This document shows positions 32,281 to 42,347 of a stretch of 64,000 nt of DNA, one piece after another (position 1 is the stretch's first letter; each line of letters begins with the position of its first letter). The notes beneath the pieces were generated by a model. The model ran no database searches. It was not told the DNA's origin and worked only from the letters and a program-made list of their open reading frames with translations. The position numbers were made by a program, and so were the translations under genes. The stretch comes from Larix kaempferi (Eukaryota > Streptophyta > Pinopsida > Pinales > Pinaceae), in NCBI GenBank assembly GCA_027924585.1, contig BSBM01000440.1, positions 15,407,501 through 15,471,500 on the forward strand, read 5' to 3'.

Positions 32281-33092
32281 TGTTGGCACGGGGTTAGAGC
32301 GCATGAAGTGCGGAACCCCAAACGGTGGAAGGGCCATCGACGAAGGAAAAAGGACCATTCGCAAAGGATAAGAAGCCGACATAAGTGCAAGTTTTGGTCT
32401 AAGTTAGTTAGAATGGGTCGTTTGACTATTTTGTAATAACCATAGTTGTCTATAAATAGAACCACAATTGTAAGCCTAAGGGCACCGAATATCATAGGGA
32501 GATCAGTCGATAAAGTCATATGTATTTTTGTCTTCCTTCGGCAAGTTTTGCTCTGAGTATATGGATTCACATTAAGTCGCTTGGAATTGTTTTCTGCGAA
32601 GTTTATCCCGCAGTCCATGAGATGAGTTAATGCATGAGGATATTTGGTTATGTCTCTATTCTGTGTTTTCTATTTGTGTCGCCATGTTATGAATGATGAA
32701 TGATATTTTAATGATGTGATGTATCTGAGGTTTTGTTGCTCTGTCGATTGATCAATAATGTTAGCTGATGCGAATGCCGATTACATATTTGAATTGTTAG
32801 TATAATGAAAATACAAATCTTTGGTTTCTGTAGCGACTGAGTGATGGTGGATGCATCTCCTTTCCCAACTGCGGAAACTTGGTTCCTGCAGCCCCCCCCC
32901 CCTAGACCTCTCGGGTGAGACCTCACTAACTCTGCGGGTGTTGCTGGAAGGGTAAAACCTTTCTGGGCCGATGCTTAAGGGTGTCTGGTCGAGGTTTGTT
33001 GACAGTAGTGTGAAGTGAACCCCTTTCGACAGATCTGCGTCATCAAATGGTTCCATTGCTGGGACCGTAGTGCGAAAGAAAAGAGGACATGC
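32281..33092 (+). promoter_or_regulatory. Presumed LTR/leader region of Gypsy-B
   Basis: From TGTTGGCACGGGGTTAGAGC (32281) the base composition changes. A TATA box (TATAAATA, about 32451) is followed about 30 bp on by a plausible start region. The segment ends where Gypsy-C is inserted (33092), and the Gypsy-B coding remains resume beyond it (39064 on). No second copy of this sequence was found in the window, so its being an LTR is not proven and its inner border is unknown. A C-tract lies near 32890. Confidence 0.35.
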
Positions 33093-33456
33093 TGTTAGGA
33101 ACCCATGTCTTTACTTTGTTAGTATATTGTTGTTGGACGCATATGCTTTGTAAGTCGTCCTGTAGTATTTGTTGATCCATAGTTTGTGTTATTGTTGTTG
33201 GCGCATATGATTTGTAAGTCGCCCATAGTATTGTTGATCCATAGTTTGTAGTGGCCCATGGTTTTGACCCATAGTATTGGTGCTTAGACTTAGTATATAA
33301 GTGTGTGTTGAGGCCTATAAAGACACGGTGAAGTTATTTTGTATTGAGCTTGGTCAAAGGAGGTTGCCCCCTCGAAGTGGCCTGCGATCAATAAAAGTAT
33401 TCTGTGATCTGATATATTGTGTATTTTCGTCAATTAATTGTTGTAGGTTCTTCACA
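33093..33456 (+). repeat. 5' LTR of Gypsy-C
   Basis: 364 bp. A TATATAA box lies at 33294-33300 and an AATAAA signal at 33390-33395, about 90 bp downstream, giving a compact R region. U3 contains an internal ~65-bp near-duplication built from 'gcatatgctttgtaagtcg' and 'ttgatccatagtttgt'. Confidence 0.95.
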
Positions 33457-33458
33457 TC

Positions 33459-33470
33459 TGGTATCAGAGC
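33459..33470 (+). other. Primer-binding site of Gypsy-C
   Basis: TGGTATCAGAGC, two bases after the LTR end: a perfect match to the plant initiator tRNA-Met PBS. Confidence 0.93.
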
Positions 33471-34389
33471 ACTTTCTTGGGCTCGCTGGGTGAAATTTCT
33501 GCCAATTTTTTTTTTCGCATCTGTTGCAGGTTCGGATTTGGGAATAATCCCTATCTGCTTAACTGTGGGAAGTACTTGGGAATAAGCCCTAAAACTGATT
33601 GTGAGGAGTACCACAAGAACCCTGAAGTAGCTGGCCCATTGAGAGGACCTACCAACGAAAAGGGCAACGACCCCTACCTGATTGACTAGTTCCCACCCAT
33701 GAGGTAAACCAAGAGATGTTGTTTGTGGCAAAGTGGTTATCAGTCTTACCTGAGTCGTGGAGTGAGGGGTACTGCCCCAATACAAAAGCCGTCAGACAAC
33801 ATTGGTGGCCGAGTGAATCCCTTGAACTGTTAGGAAGCTGAGCATACCTGGGGTCCATATCTATTTTTAGCTAATACATCGCAGATTTCCTTTGTCCAGA
33901 ACTGTTGCTGATCACTTTCTGCCATATCTCCCTTGTTTTAACTCCGTTTCCCTTGAAACTTCTCTGACACCCCTGCAATCCCATTCTGCATCTTTCATTC
34001 CTCAGGACCCTATCCCAAATTCCACTTCCCAACACCCGAAATCTCACATTTGTCTATTTTTAGGGTTTGCCATAACTTCTTCGATTTTCACCCGATCGCC
34101 TTCAAATTTTACCACAGAGTTCCTTTCCTAATTCTGCTTCTTTGTCCCTCTCTACCAAATTTTCTCATTCTTTCACCCCGCTTCTGAAATCCTCCTTTTC
34201 TGCTTCCCTGTCCTTTTGAGAGTGTCCAAAACCTAGTCAAACCCAAATTACCCTTCTGATTTTTTCCCAAATCCAGATTTTCCTTTACTGAATAGTCTCT
34301 GTTTTTGTTTTTCTACCCACTCAAAAAAAAAAAAAACTCCTGGTTATGGTTGTCACTTGCGCGTTGTCACCCGCGCTGGAGCAAAAACT
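33471..34389 (+). promoter_or_regulatory. Gypsy-C leader
   Basis: About 920 bp between the PBS and gag, with no conserved coding motif and a pyrimidine-rich stretch (about 33900-34320) ending in an A13 run near 34323. Long leaders are usual in plant Gypsy elements. Confidence 0.5.
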
Positions 34390-35936
34390 ATGGAGGAATC
34401 ACTTGGCACCATCCAAGCCAACTCTAGGATCTGGATGAAAAATTTCCCAGCCTCCATCTTGAGCATTCAACCATGAACAACAAATGACAATCTGAGTCTT
34501 CATCAGACAATGGGTTCTCTTCTTCCAGCAATTTCCGTGGTCGGAAGCTTGATTTTCCTCGCTTCAATGGTACTGATCCAACTGGCTGGATCTATCGTGC
34601 ATAACAGTATTTCAGTATGCATAATCATTTTGATGTCAAAAAAGTTTCACTTGCATCCTTTCATTTGGAACAGGAAGCTCTTCAATGGTACCGTTGGTAC
34701 ATCAAGGCTCATGAAGAGCCAAAATGGCCCGACTTTTGCCAGCTACTTTTGCAATGATTTGGTCCTAGTGCTTTTGATGACTTCACAGGAGCCCTCACTA
34801 AACTTTGCCAAATTGGCATTGTGCGAGAGTATCAAACCAAATTTGAGAAACTAGCCAACCACACTGAAGGATTGTCTGATGACTTCTACCGAAGTTGTTT
34901 TATCAGTGGTTTAAAGGATGCCATCCACTCTGAGGTCAAAATGTTCTGTCCCAACACAATGATGGAAGCCCTGGGGTTGGCTAAGTTGGCAGAAGACAAG
35001 ATTGCATCCCAACAACGCTCCAAGCCCACTTTTGTTTCCTTCCGAAATATGGGTTATCAACGACCACCCATACCGCCGGCTCCTCGACCAACTCCTATCA
35101 AGCATTTGTTTGAAACAGAGATGCAGGCACGTAGAGACAAGAGGCTTTGCTATAATTGTGATGAGAAATTCACTCGGGGACATAGATGTGTTCAACTAAA
35201 GCTCTATCTCTTGGATGTGGATTCTTCGTCTTCCTCTGAAATTGGTGACGAAGATCCAGATATAGTGGATGCCCAGGTCGACATTCAAGAATCGCCTATT
35301 GACCCTCCTTCTCAGGATGACCAGCCAGAGATATCTCTCCATGCTTTAGCTGGAATCACCACCCGCCAAACAATGCAGGTTAGGGGTTACTTCAAGAAGC
35401 TTCCTCTTACAATACTCATTGATTCTGGTAGCACTCATAATTTCATTGACCCTCGGATCGCCAAACAAGCTGATTGTTTTATCCATCCTTGCTCCAACTT
35501 TGAAGTCATGGTTGCTAATGGGGGCACCTTACCTTGCAAAGGGAAGTGTCGTAATGTGCGTATCTCTATGGGAGATTATACCCTGCGCTCTGACATGTTT
35601 GCCTTGACCTTAGGTGGATGTGATGTGGTTTTGGGCGCTCAATGGCTATGCACACTTGGCCCTATCTTATGGGATTTTGCTGAACTTTGGATGCAGTTTC
35701 CCCCCAATGGACAAAAACACACATTGATAGGATTACAACCAGGGTCTCTCAGCATCATCAGTTCACATCACATGGAAGAAATCCTTAAGAAGAATTCACA
35801 TGGTGTCATCGCTCAGATCCATTCCATTCAGATGCAACCATCAACGGTCTCCACTACTCCTTTGGATCTACAACAAATTCTGGATTGATATACAGGTGTC
35901 TTTGCTGAACCAGTGGGATTGCCACCTTCAAGGCCA
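34390..35936 (+). pseudogene. Gypsy-C Gag and protease
   Basis: The likely start is ATG at 34390 (M-E-E-S-L-G-T-I-Q-A). One frameshift near 34450-34470 leads into the main frame. Gag then reads D-F-P-R-F-N-G-T-D-P-T-G-W and A-L-Q-W-Y, family hallmarks. A knuckle-like C-Y-N-C..G-H-R-C lies at 35148-35189, of the shape common in plant chromoviruses. The retropepsin site L-I-D-S-G-S-T-H-N-F is around 35421, with its catalytic Asp intact. In-frame stops are at 34485, 34602, 34755 and 35886. The longest clean piece is 34821-35888 (355 codons). RT follows in the same frame. Confidence 0.92.
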
Positions 35937-37200
35937 TAAGACAATTGTATTCATCTCCTTCTTGGCAGCGTTCCTCCCAACATCAGGCCCTATCGCTACC
36001 CATTTCACCAAAAAACAGAGATTGAAATGCTCGTTCGGGACTTATTGAAGTAAGGTATTATTCGCCCAAGCACTAGTTCCTTTTCTTCTCCAGTTCTTCT
36101 TGTCCGCAAAAAATATGTGTCATGGCACCTCTGCATTGACTTTTGAGCACTTAATCACCTCACCATCAAGGATAAGTTTCCAATTCTTGTTGTTGATGAG
36201 CTTCATGGGGCTCAAATTTTCTCCAAGTTGGATCTTCGTTCTGGGTATCATCAAATTCGGGTTCATGAGGATGATATCCCTAAAACATATTTCTGCACAC
36301 ATGATGGCCACTATGAGTTTTTGGTCATGCCCTTTGGCCTCACTAATGGTCCTTCCGCATTTCAGGCCTTAATGAATAAAATATTTCGGCCCTACTTGCG
36401 GAAATTCATTTTGGTATTCTTTGATGATATCCTCATCTACAATAAAACATGGGCTGAACATCTTTAGCATCTGGATCTTGTCATGCAACTTTTATTTGAC
36501 CATCATCTCCATGCCAAACAGTCTAAATGTGTTTTTGGACAGAAGGAAATTGAGTATCTCGGGCACATTATCTCAGCACAAGGGGTTTGCGTGGATCCTG
36601 CCAAAATCGTTGGCATGAATGATTCGCCGCATCCTCAGACACTCAAGAGCCTTCGTGGTTTTTTGGGGTTGACTGGCTACTACCGCAAGTTTGTCAAGGA
36701 TTATGGGAAGATAGTAGCTCCATTAACTGCTCTATTGAAAAATGATGCTTTTACATGGACACATGCTACTCAATGTGCATTTGACAAACTGAAACAAGCT
36801 ATGTGTACTACACCTGTTCTAGCTATGCTCGATTTTTCCAAGCCCTTCACTATTGAGAGTGATACTTGCGGCAATGGACTTGGTGCTGTTCTCCTTCAAG
36901 ATGAACACCCCATTGCATTCACCAGCAAAGCCCTTTCATGTAATAATTTAGCTGCCTCTACATATGAGAAGGAAATGATGGCTATTTTGCATGCAGTACA
37001 GAAGTGGCAACCATACCTATTAGGGAATCATTTCTGCATCAAGACTGATCACCAAAGTCTGAAATATTTCTTGGAACAACGTGTCTCCTCCCCATAACAA
37101 CAGAAATGGGTTAGCAAACTCATGGGTTATGACTATGAGATCACTTACAAGAAGGGTAAGGACAATATTGTGGTAGATGCTCTTTCTCGCACATTTGATG
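35937..37200 (+). pseudogene. Gypsy-C reverse transcriptase and RNase H
   Basis: The frame is that of Gag. RT motifs: L-L-K-x-G-I-I-R-P-S (stop 36051 at the Gln position), C-I-D-F-x-A-L-N (stop 36144 at the Arg position), [17 protein letters not shown], and the catalytic box F-F-D-D at 36417-36428, where F-V-D-D is usual. Then L-G-H-I-I-S, F-L-G-L-T-G-Y-Y-R-K-F and the RNase H part: E-S-D-T-C-G-N-G-L-G-A-V-L, then E-K-E-M-M-A-I and K-T-D-H-Q-S-L. A stop at 37095 falls in the S-P-x-Q-Q-K-W segment, where Gln is conserved. Further stops at 35937 and 36465. Both aspartates of the RT box remain. Confidence 0.93.
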
Positions 37201-38666
37201 CCCAAGGTTCTCTTTCAACTATTTCTATGCCTATTCCAAATTGGTTGCAATCTGTTCAACAGGGTTATGTCAATGACTCTTCCTTATCTCAAATCATGCA
37301 ACGCTTGACCAGCAACCCTTCTGCTGTACCACATTACTCTTGGGATGGTGCTTCCCTAAGATACAAGGGTCGTCTGGTGCTTTCCCAGAGCACAGATATT
37401 CAACAGGCTGTCTTCTATGAACTCCATGATTCTCCATCGGCAGGGCACTCTGGGTTCCTCAAAACGTATGAATGGGCACGGCTTAACTTCTTTTGCCAGG
37501 GCATGAAAAGGACAATTCAGTAGATGGTGGCTGAATGTGATACTTGCTAGAGCAATAAGGGTGAAACGACACTCCTTCCAAGATTGCTCAAACCCTCGCC
37601 CATACCTACACGGATTTGGATAGATATTTCTATGGATTTCATTGAAGGGCTCCCTAAATATGGAGGGAAGACAGTGATTCTCGTTGTGGTTGATCGCCTC
37701 TCCAAATATAGTCAATTTTGTGCTCTCAGCCATCCCTATATAGTCTCCTCAATCGCTCAAATTCTCCTGGACCAGATCTTTCGTCTTCATGGCATCCCTT
37801 CTTCCATTGTCTCGGATCGTGATGCGACTTTCACCAGTCATTTTTGGACAGAACAATTTCGCCACACTGGCACCAAACTGAAGATGAGTTCAGGGTATCA
37901 CCCACAAACAGATGGTCAGACTGAAATTATCAATAAATGCTTGGAAACTTATATTCGTTGCTTCACCTCTGAACAACAACATTGGTGGGCAAAGTGGCTC
38001 CCTCTCGCTGAATGGTGGTACAATACCTCTTACCACACTGCCTCTAAAATGACCCCATATGAAGTAGTCTATGGTCAGGAACCTCCAGTTCTTCTTCCAT
38101 ACACCCCCAACAGTTTACCAGTTCAAGAAGTTGACACGGTCCTTTGAAATCACGATTAGATTCTTCGCATTTTGCGGGACAATCTTCACATGGCAAGAAA
38201 TCACATGAAGCAACAAGCTGATCAACATCGTTTTGAGCGCACTTTTGAAGCAGGTGATATGGTTTTTCTGCATCTCCAGCCATACAAGCAATCCTCCCTG
38301 AAACTCAAAGGGCGTCATAAGCTCGCTCCAAAGTTCTATGGGCCATATCGGATTCTTCAGAAGATTGTGTCCGTTGCTTATAAATTGGAACTTCCTCCTT
38401 CTTCCCGCATTCATCCAGTATTTCATGTCTCTTGTCTGAAGAAAGTTCTTGGCACCAACATCAGTGGACAAACTATTTTATCCGAACTAGATAATGAAGG
38501 ATCCATCATTTTGGAGCCATAGGCCGTCCTCAATTGATGCACTCGTCAGCTTCGCTCTCGCTCTATCACAGAGGTCTTAATTCAGTGGCACGACATGCAA
38601 CCGGAGGATGCTACATGGGAACCACTCCTTCAGATTCAACAACAATTTCCACATCTAAAACTTTGA
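37201..38666 (+). pseudogene. Gypsy-C integrase with GPY/F and chromodomain-like C-terminus
   Basis: Same frame. The zinc-binding part (E-L-H-D, G-H-S-G, then C-D-T-C) spans about 37410-37550. Catalytic triad: Asp in S-M-D-F-I-E-G-L-P (37635), Asp in V-S-D-R-D (37815) and Glu in D-G-Q-T-E (37923), the last two 35 residues apart as in DD35E enzymes; all intact. The GPY/F module (F-Y-G-P-Y-R-I-L, then H-P-V-F-H-V-S-C-L-K-K) is at about 38330-38445. A chromodomain-like V-L-I-Q-W..P-E-D-A-T-W-E-P is at about 38575-38630. Stops at 37521, 37548, 38145, 38157, 38520 and 38535; the TGA at 38664 is near the natural end. Confidence 0.93.
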
Positions 38667-38682
38667 GGACAAAGCTTTTTCT

Positions 38683-38695
38683 AAGGGGGAGGGGA
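38683..38695 (+). other. Polypurine tract of Gypsy-C
   Basis: AAGGGGGAGGGGA immediately before the 3' LTR. Confidence 0.9.
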
Positions 38696-39059
38696 TGTTA
38701 GGAACCCATGTCTTTATTTTGTTAGTATATTGTTGTTGGATGCATATGCTTTGTAAGTTGTCCCGTATTATTTGTTGATCCATAGTTTGTGTTATTGTTG
38801 TTAGCGCATATGCTTTGTAAGTCGCCTGTAGTATTGTTGATCCATAGTTTGTAGTGGCCCATGGTTTTGAACCATAGTATTGGCGCCTAGAATTAGTATA
38901 TAAGTGTGTGTTGAGGCCTATGAAGACACGGTGAAGTTATTTTGTATTTAGCTTTCTCAAAGGAGGTTGCCCCCTCGAAATGGCCTGCGATCAATAAAAG
39001 TATTCTGTGATTTGATATATTGTGTATTTTCGTCAATTAATTGTTGTAGGTTCTTCACA
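38696..39059 (+). repeat. 3' LTR of Gypsy-C
   Basis: 364 bp, the same length as the 5' LTR, with about 19 substitutions by eye and no indel. Ends GGTTCTTCACA, followed by CATGT. Confidence 0.95.
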
Positions 39060-39064
39060 CATGT

Positions 39065-39651
39065 TGTGGCATCCCACAAAACCGAAGATCGATGAATGGT
39101 TCGATAAGAAGACACGAGAATTTGCCGAGGAGGAAAATAGGAAACCTAGATGGTCAACAACCGACTGGCTACAAAAGTATATTTACTCCGATATTCATGA
39201 GATATTCTTCTTCGAATTCCCGATATTGCTACATGAGTGGTTGGCACAACTGACGTTCCAAAAGAATAATTTTCAAGGTGGTGAGCCTAAATAGTGGACA
39301 CCAGAATTTATCCAGCAAATGAAGTGAGTAGATAACAAATCCTCTAGAGTTGTTGAGGTATGGGTAGATAGTATTCTGGAGGGATACTAAGAAGAGAGTC
39401 TCTTAAGGCGACCAGAACGGAGAACTGTGAAATGGGACCACAAGGGACTAAGCGACCTTACTGTGACGAAGAAATTAACCAGGATACCCATGAAGCTGGA
39501 GAGGGATAGGCCCAAAGCTCCAACGTACCCACAACTCCGTGCACTACGCCAAATTTTGGAGGAATAAACATAAGTTCTTCGCAGGGCCTGTCCAGCATGT
39601 CAAAACACCTGTAAGAGTAGTAGGTCTGTAAATAACAGTAGGAGATCAAGG
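39065..39651 (+). pseudogene. Gypsy-B N-terminal region before the main Gag frame
   Basis: A clean frame to 39294 reads D-E-W-F-D-K-K-T-R-E-F and T-D-W-L-Q-K-Y. It then breaks into other frames rich in basic residues (about 39300-39600, e.g. T-V-K-W-D-H-K-G). It is unidentified. It may be the N-terminal extension of the Gypsy-B polyprotein, whose main Gag begins at the M-A-G-D near 39652. It resumes exactly at the right TSD of Gypsy-C. Confidence 0.45.
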
Positions 39652-41805
39652 ATGGCAGGCGATAACATGAAGATGCTGATATTTTAGGGTAACGGGATTG
39701 AGGATCTCGAGCAGTACTGGTTTCTATGCGAAGCAGTATGGACAGTGAAGTAGGTCTAAGACGACGATATCAAAAAGGGACAACTAGCGATGACCTTCAG
39801 GGGACGTGCGCTAGATTGGTCTATGAAATTCATACAAGTACCTACAGAGAGTCCCGAGAAAACACTACCGTAGATCAGGGCAAGACTAATTGATGAGTTT
39901 AGGAAACCGAAATCTGAGTCGCAATATATCACAGAACTAAAAGATATCAAGCAATTTCCAAATGAATCAGTGTGGGAGTTCGACCAAAGATATAAAACCC
40001 TGATGGCAAAAGTAAGTTTTGGAATGAGCGACATACAACATAAGGAATGGTTCATCGCGGGATTTGTACCACACATTCGTGGGACGCTAATGCAACAGAA
40101 GATAACATCCTAGGCAGAAGCACTGGAAATCGCGATGAAGCTGGAGGCTTCATTAGTTGGCGAGATAGGGTTAGGTATGAATCACATCTAAGCGTAGTTA
40201 GCGAACCTGACGATCCAGCTTCAAGACATCAAGAAAGGAAAAGAGGTTCGCGAGGAAATATGGTGCAGTCGATGTAAATCAGAAGGACATCATAAGGATC
40301 AGTGCCCGGAATTCCGCGAATATTTACAGGCTAGCGCACCAAATCCACTTAGTCAAGGAGGAATGCCATGGTGTTGAATTTGTCAGACGAGGGGACATCG
40401 ACAAGAAGAATGTGTATATTTACAGAAAATGGTGTCAAAGCTAGTCAACCTTTTTTGCAAATTTTGTCGATCGGTTGGACATTAAGAAAATGATTGTAGG
40501 GCGTATGACTTACTCCAAGAAAGGACCGTAGATACATTTTTTATGAAGGGGGAGGAGCAACCCTCAGTACGACTGCAACAACCATACAATTAGTAGCAGT
40601 TGCACTACAATCAACCACTACCACAATATAACCAGTCGCAACTCCACTATAGTCAACCACAACCGTTGTACAACCAACCGCCATAGTACGACCAACTGCA
40701 GTATCAGCCTCCGCAATATAACCAACAACCATATGGCCAACCACGAGGAGGTTTCAGAGGAGGATTCCGCGGAGGTCGAGGTGGAGGCGTTGGTTGTGGA
40801 GGAGCTTTTGGACGAGATCGAGGAGCATTTATATGCTATAATTGTGGTCATGCCAGACATTATTAAAGGGATTGTCCGAACTTGACTTCGCAGTGTACTT
40901 ATTGCAACGCAGTAGACCACAGTGTTGAGGAATGCCCTCAGTTGATTGCAAAGTGGAAAACTAAAAATCCATCCCAAACCCAACAGAATATGAATCTAAA
41001 TCCACCTCCGAATGTACAGAAGATCTCAGCAGAGATAAGAAGTCGACCTGTGAACGTCGCAGTAGTGACCAGAGGAGAGGCTGTGATAGGGGAAGACAAG
41101 CCACAACCTAGTATTCGACCTACACCATGGAAACAAGTTCGATTTGATGTAGAAGCAGAAAGGGAGACCTTTTTAGAAACGCAAGAGACATTGAGAAGGA
41201 TGAACCTGCCACCTAGTGGTTAGAGAGAACCCGTCTATGAGATGCCGCATGTATTCAATACGGTGAATTCCTAGAAGCCACCTGGAAGGATCAACACTTT
41301 GAAAGATCAGGAGGCGCTAACAGAGATAGCCAGCCTATTACATCAACCAAAGGATGGACGACATGATCGAACAATAAATCGATTGCACAGAAAGAAGACA
41401 GGGAGAGAAATGAGGATGAATGCACAGATTGATGCATTTGACATCGACTCCATCATTCTAGACTTGGGATCAAATGTAAATATTTTGACGACACATACAT
41501 GGGAGACAATGGGGAAACCGCAACTGGCATGGTCCCTTGTACAACTTCGACTAGAAAATCAAAGCAAGGTCATCCCCATTGGTCGATTATGCCATTTCCC
41601 AGTCGAAATAGAGGGATTAAAGACATATGCAGACTTTGACATTATATATATTGTTAATAACACAAGCCCCTATCCGGTGTTATTAGGGATCGACTGGGCA
41701 ATGGAGAATCAAGTTGTGATCAACTTTAATAAAAGAACAATATCGTTTGAGAATCACGACATGAGGGTAGTCGCCCCCCTCGATCCATCGACAGGGCAGA
41801 GGTAT
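39652..41805 (+). pseudogene. Gypsy-B Gag with five zinc knuckles, and protease
   Basis: A single frame of 718 codons with about 15 in-frame stops and no frameshift. Gag begins M-A-G-D-N-M-K, has the capsid-type segment F-R-G-R-A-L-D-W (39795-39818), and then five CX2CX4HX4C knuckles: 40264-40305, 40372-40413, 40456-40497, 40834-40875 and 40894-40935. Between the third and fourth lie a Q/Y/P-rich tract (about 40560-40740) and an RGG-rich tract (about 40745-40830, G-G-F-R-G-G repeats). Most Gypsy Gags have one or two knuckles. The protease site near 41461 reads L-D-L-G-S, so the usual Ser/Thr after the Asp is Leu. Then the typical P-V-L-L-G-I-D-W flap-to-C-terminus motif (about 41683). LARD-A interrupts right after. 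Confidence 0.85.
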
Positions 41806-42335
41806 TGTTGGAATATTTTATATTCCTTGGAAGGTAATAATGTCTTTGTATCATGTCGGAAGATATCCACAATCTTATCTAAAAGAGTAATACATTTATC
41901 CCATATTCATTATGGTAAAATATACTCTTGATATTCATTATTATATAAAGAGATGTTATTATGAAAAATTATATTATCCCACATGTAATATGTGAGAGTA
42001 ATTCCGCCTCATCTCTTGGTATATAATAGAGTCAAGGGAGTCTCTCTCATTCATTCATTTGTGAATCATCCATTCATCCTTTGTGGATCATCCATTGTGG
42101 ATCACATCATGATCTTTCTATATTGTATTGGGGTTATTGGCATTGCTCTCTGTAAGCTTGAGGGAGATATTCTGGAGATAATAGAAGATTACCTTCCTGT
42201 GGACATAGCCCAATTGGGTGAACCACGTATATCTGGTGTACTCTTTTCTTTTGTTCTCTTTCTGTTTTTATTTACTGTGATGTTACTGTTTGCATAGATA
42301 GGTAAGCTAGTTTAGTTAGATCCATATCTCTGACA
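41806..42335 (+). repeat. 5' LTR of LARD-A
   Basis: 530 bp. The first bases form a hairpin GGAATAT-TTT-ATATTCC (41810-41826). It matches 51721-52228 over the remainder with roughly 20-25 differences by eye. Confidence 0.9.
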
Positions 42336-42347
42336 TGGTATGAGAGC
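42336..42347 (+). other. Primer-binding site of LARD-A
   Basis: TGGTATGAGAGC, one base different from the initiator tRNA-Met PBS, immediately after the LTR. Confidence 0.85.

Larger units (their letters stand above)
33093..39059 (+). mobile_element. Gypsy-C: chromovirus-like Ty3/Gypsy element
   Basis: 5,967 bp. Two 364-bp LTRs (33093-33456 and 38696-39059) begin TGTTAGGAACCC and end GGTTCTTCACA; by eye they differ at about 19 positions. The TSD is CATGC (33088-33092) against CATGT (39060-39064), one mismatch. An initiator-Met PBS and a PPT are present. The polyprotein has Gag, protease, RT, RNase H and integrase in Gypsy order, a GPY/F module and a C-terminal chromodomain-like segment. From about 34470 to 38666 the coding stays in one frame, broken only by stop codons. 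It lies inside the 5' part of Gypsy-B. Confidence 0.95.
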
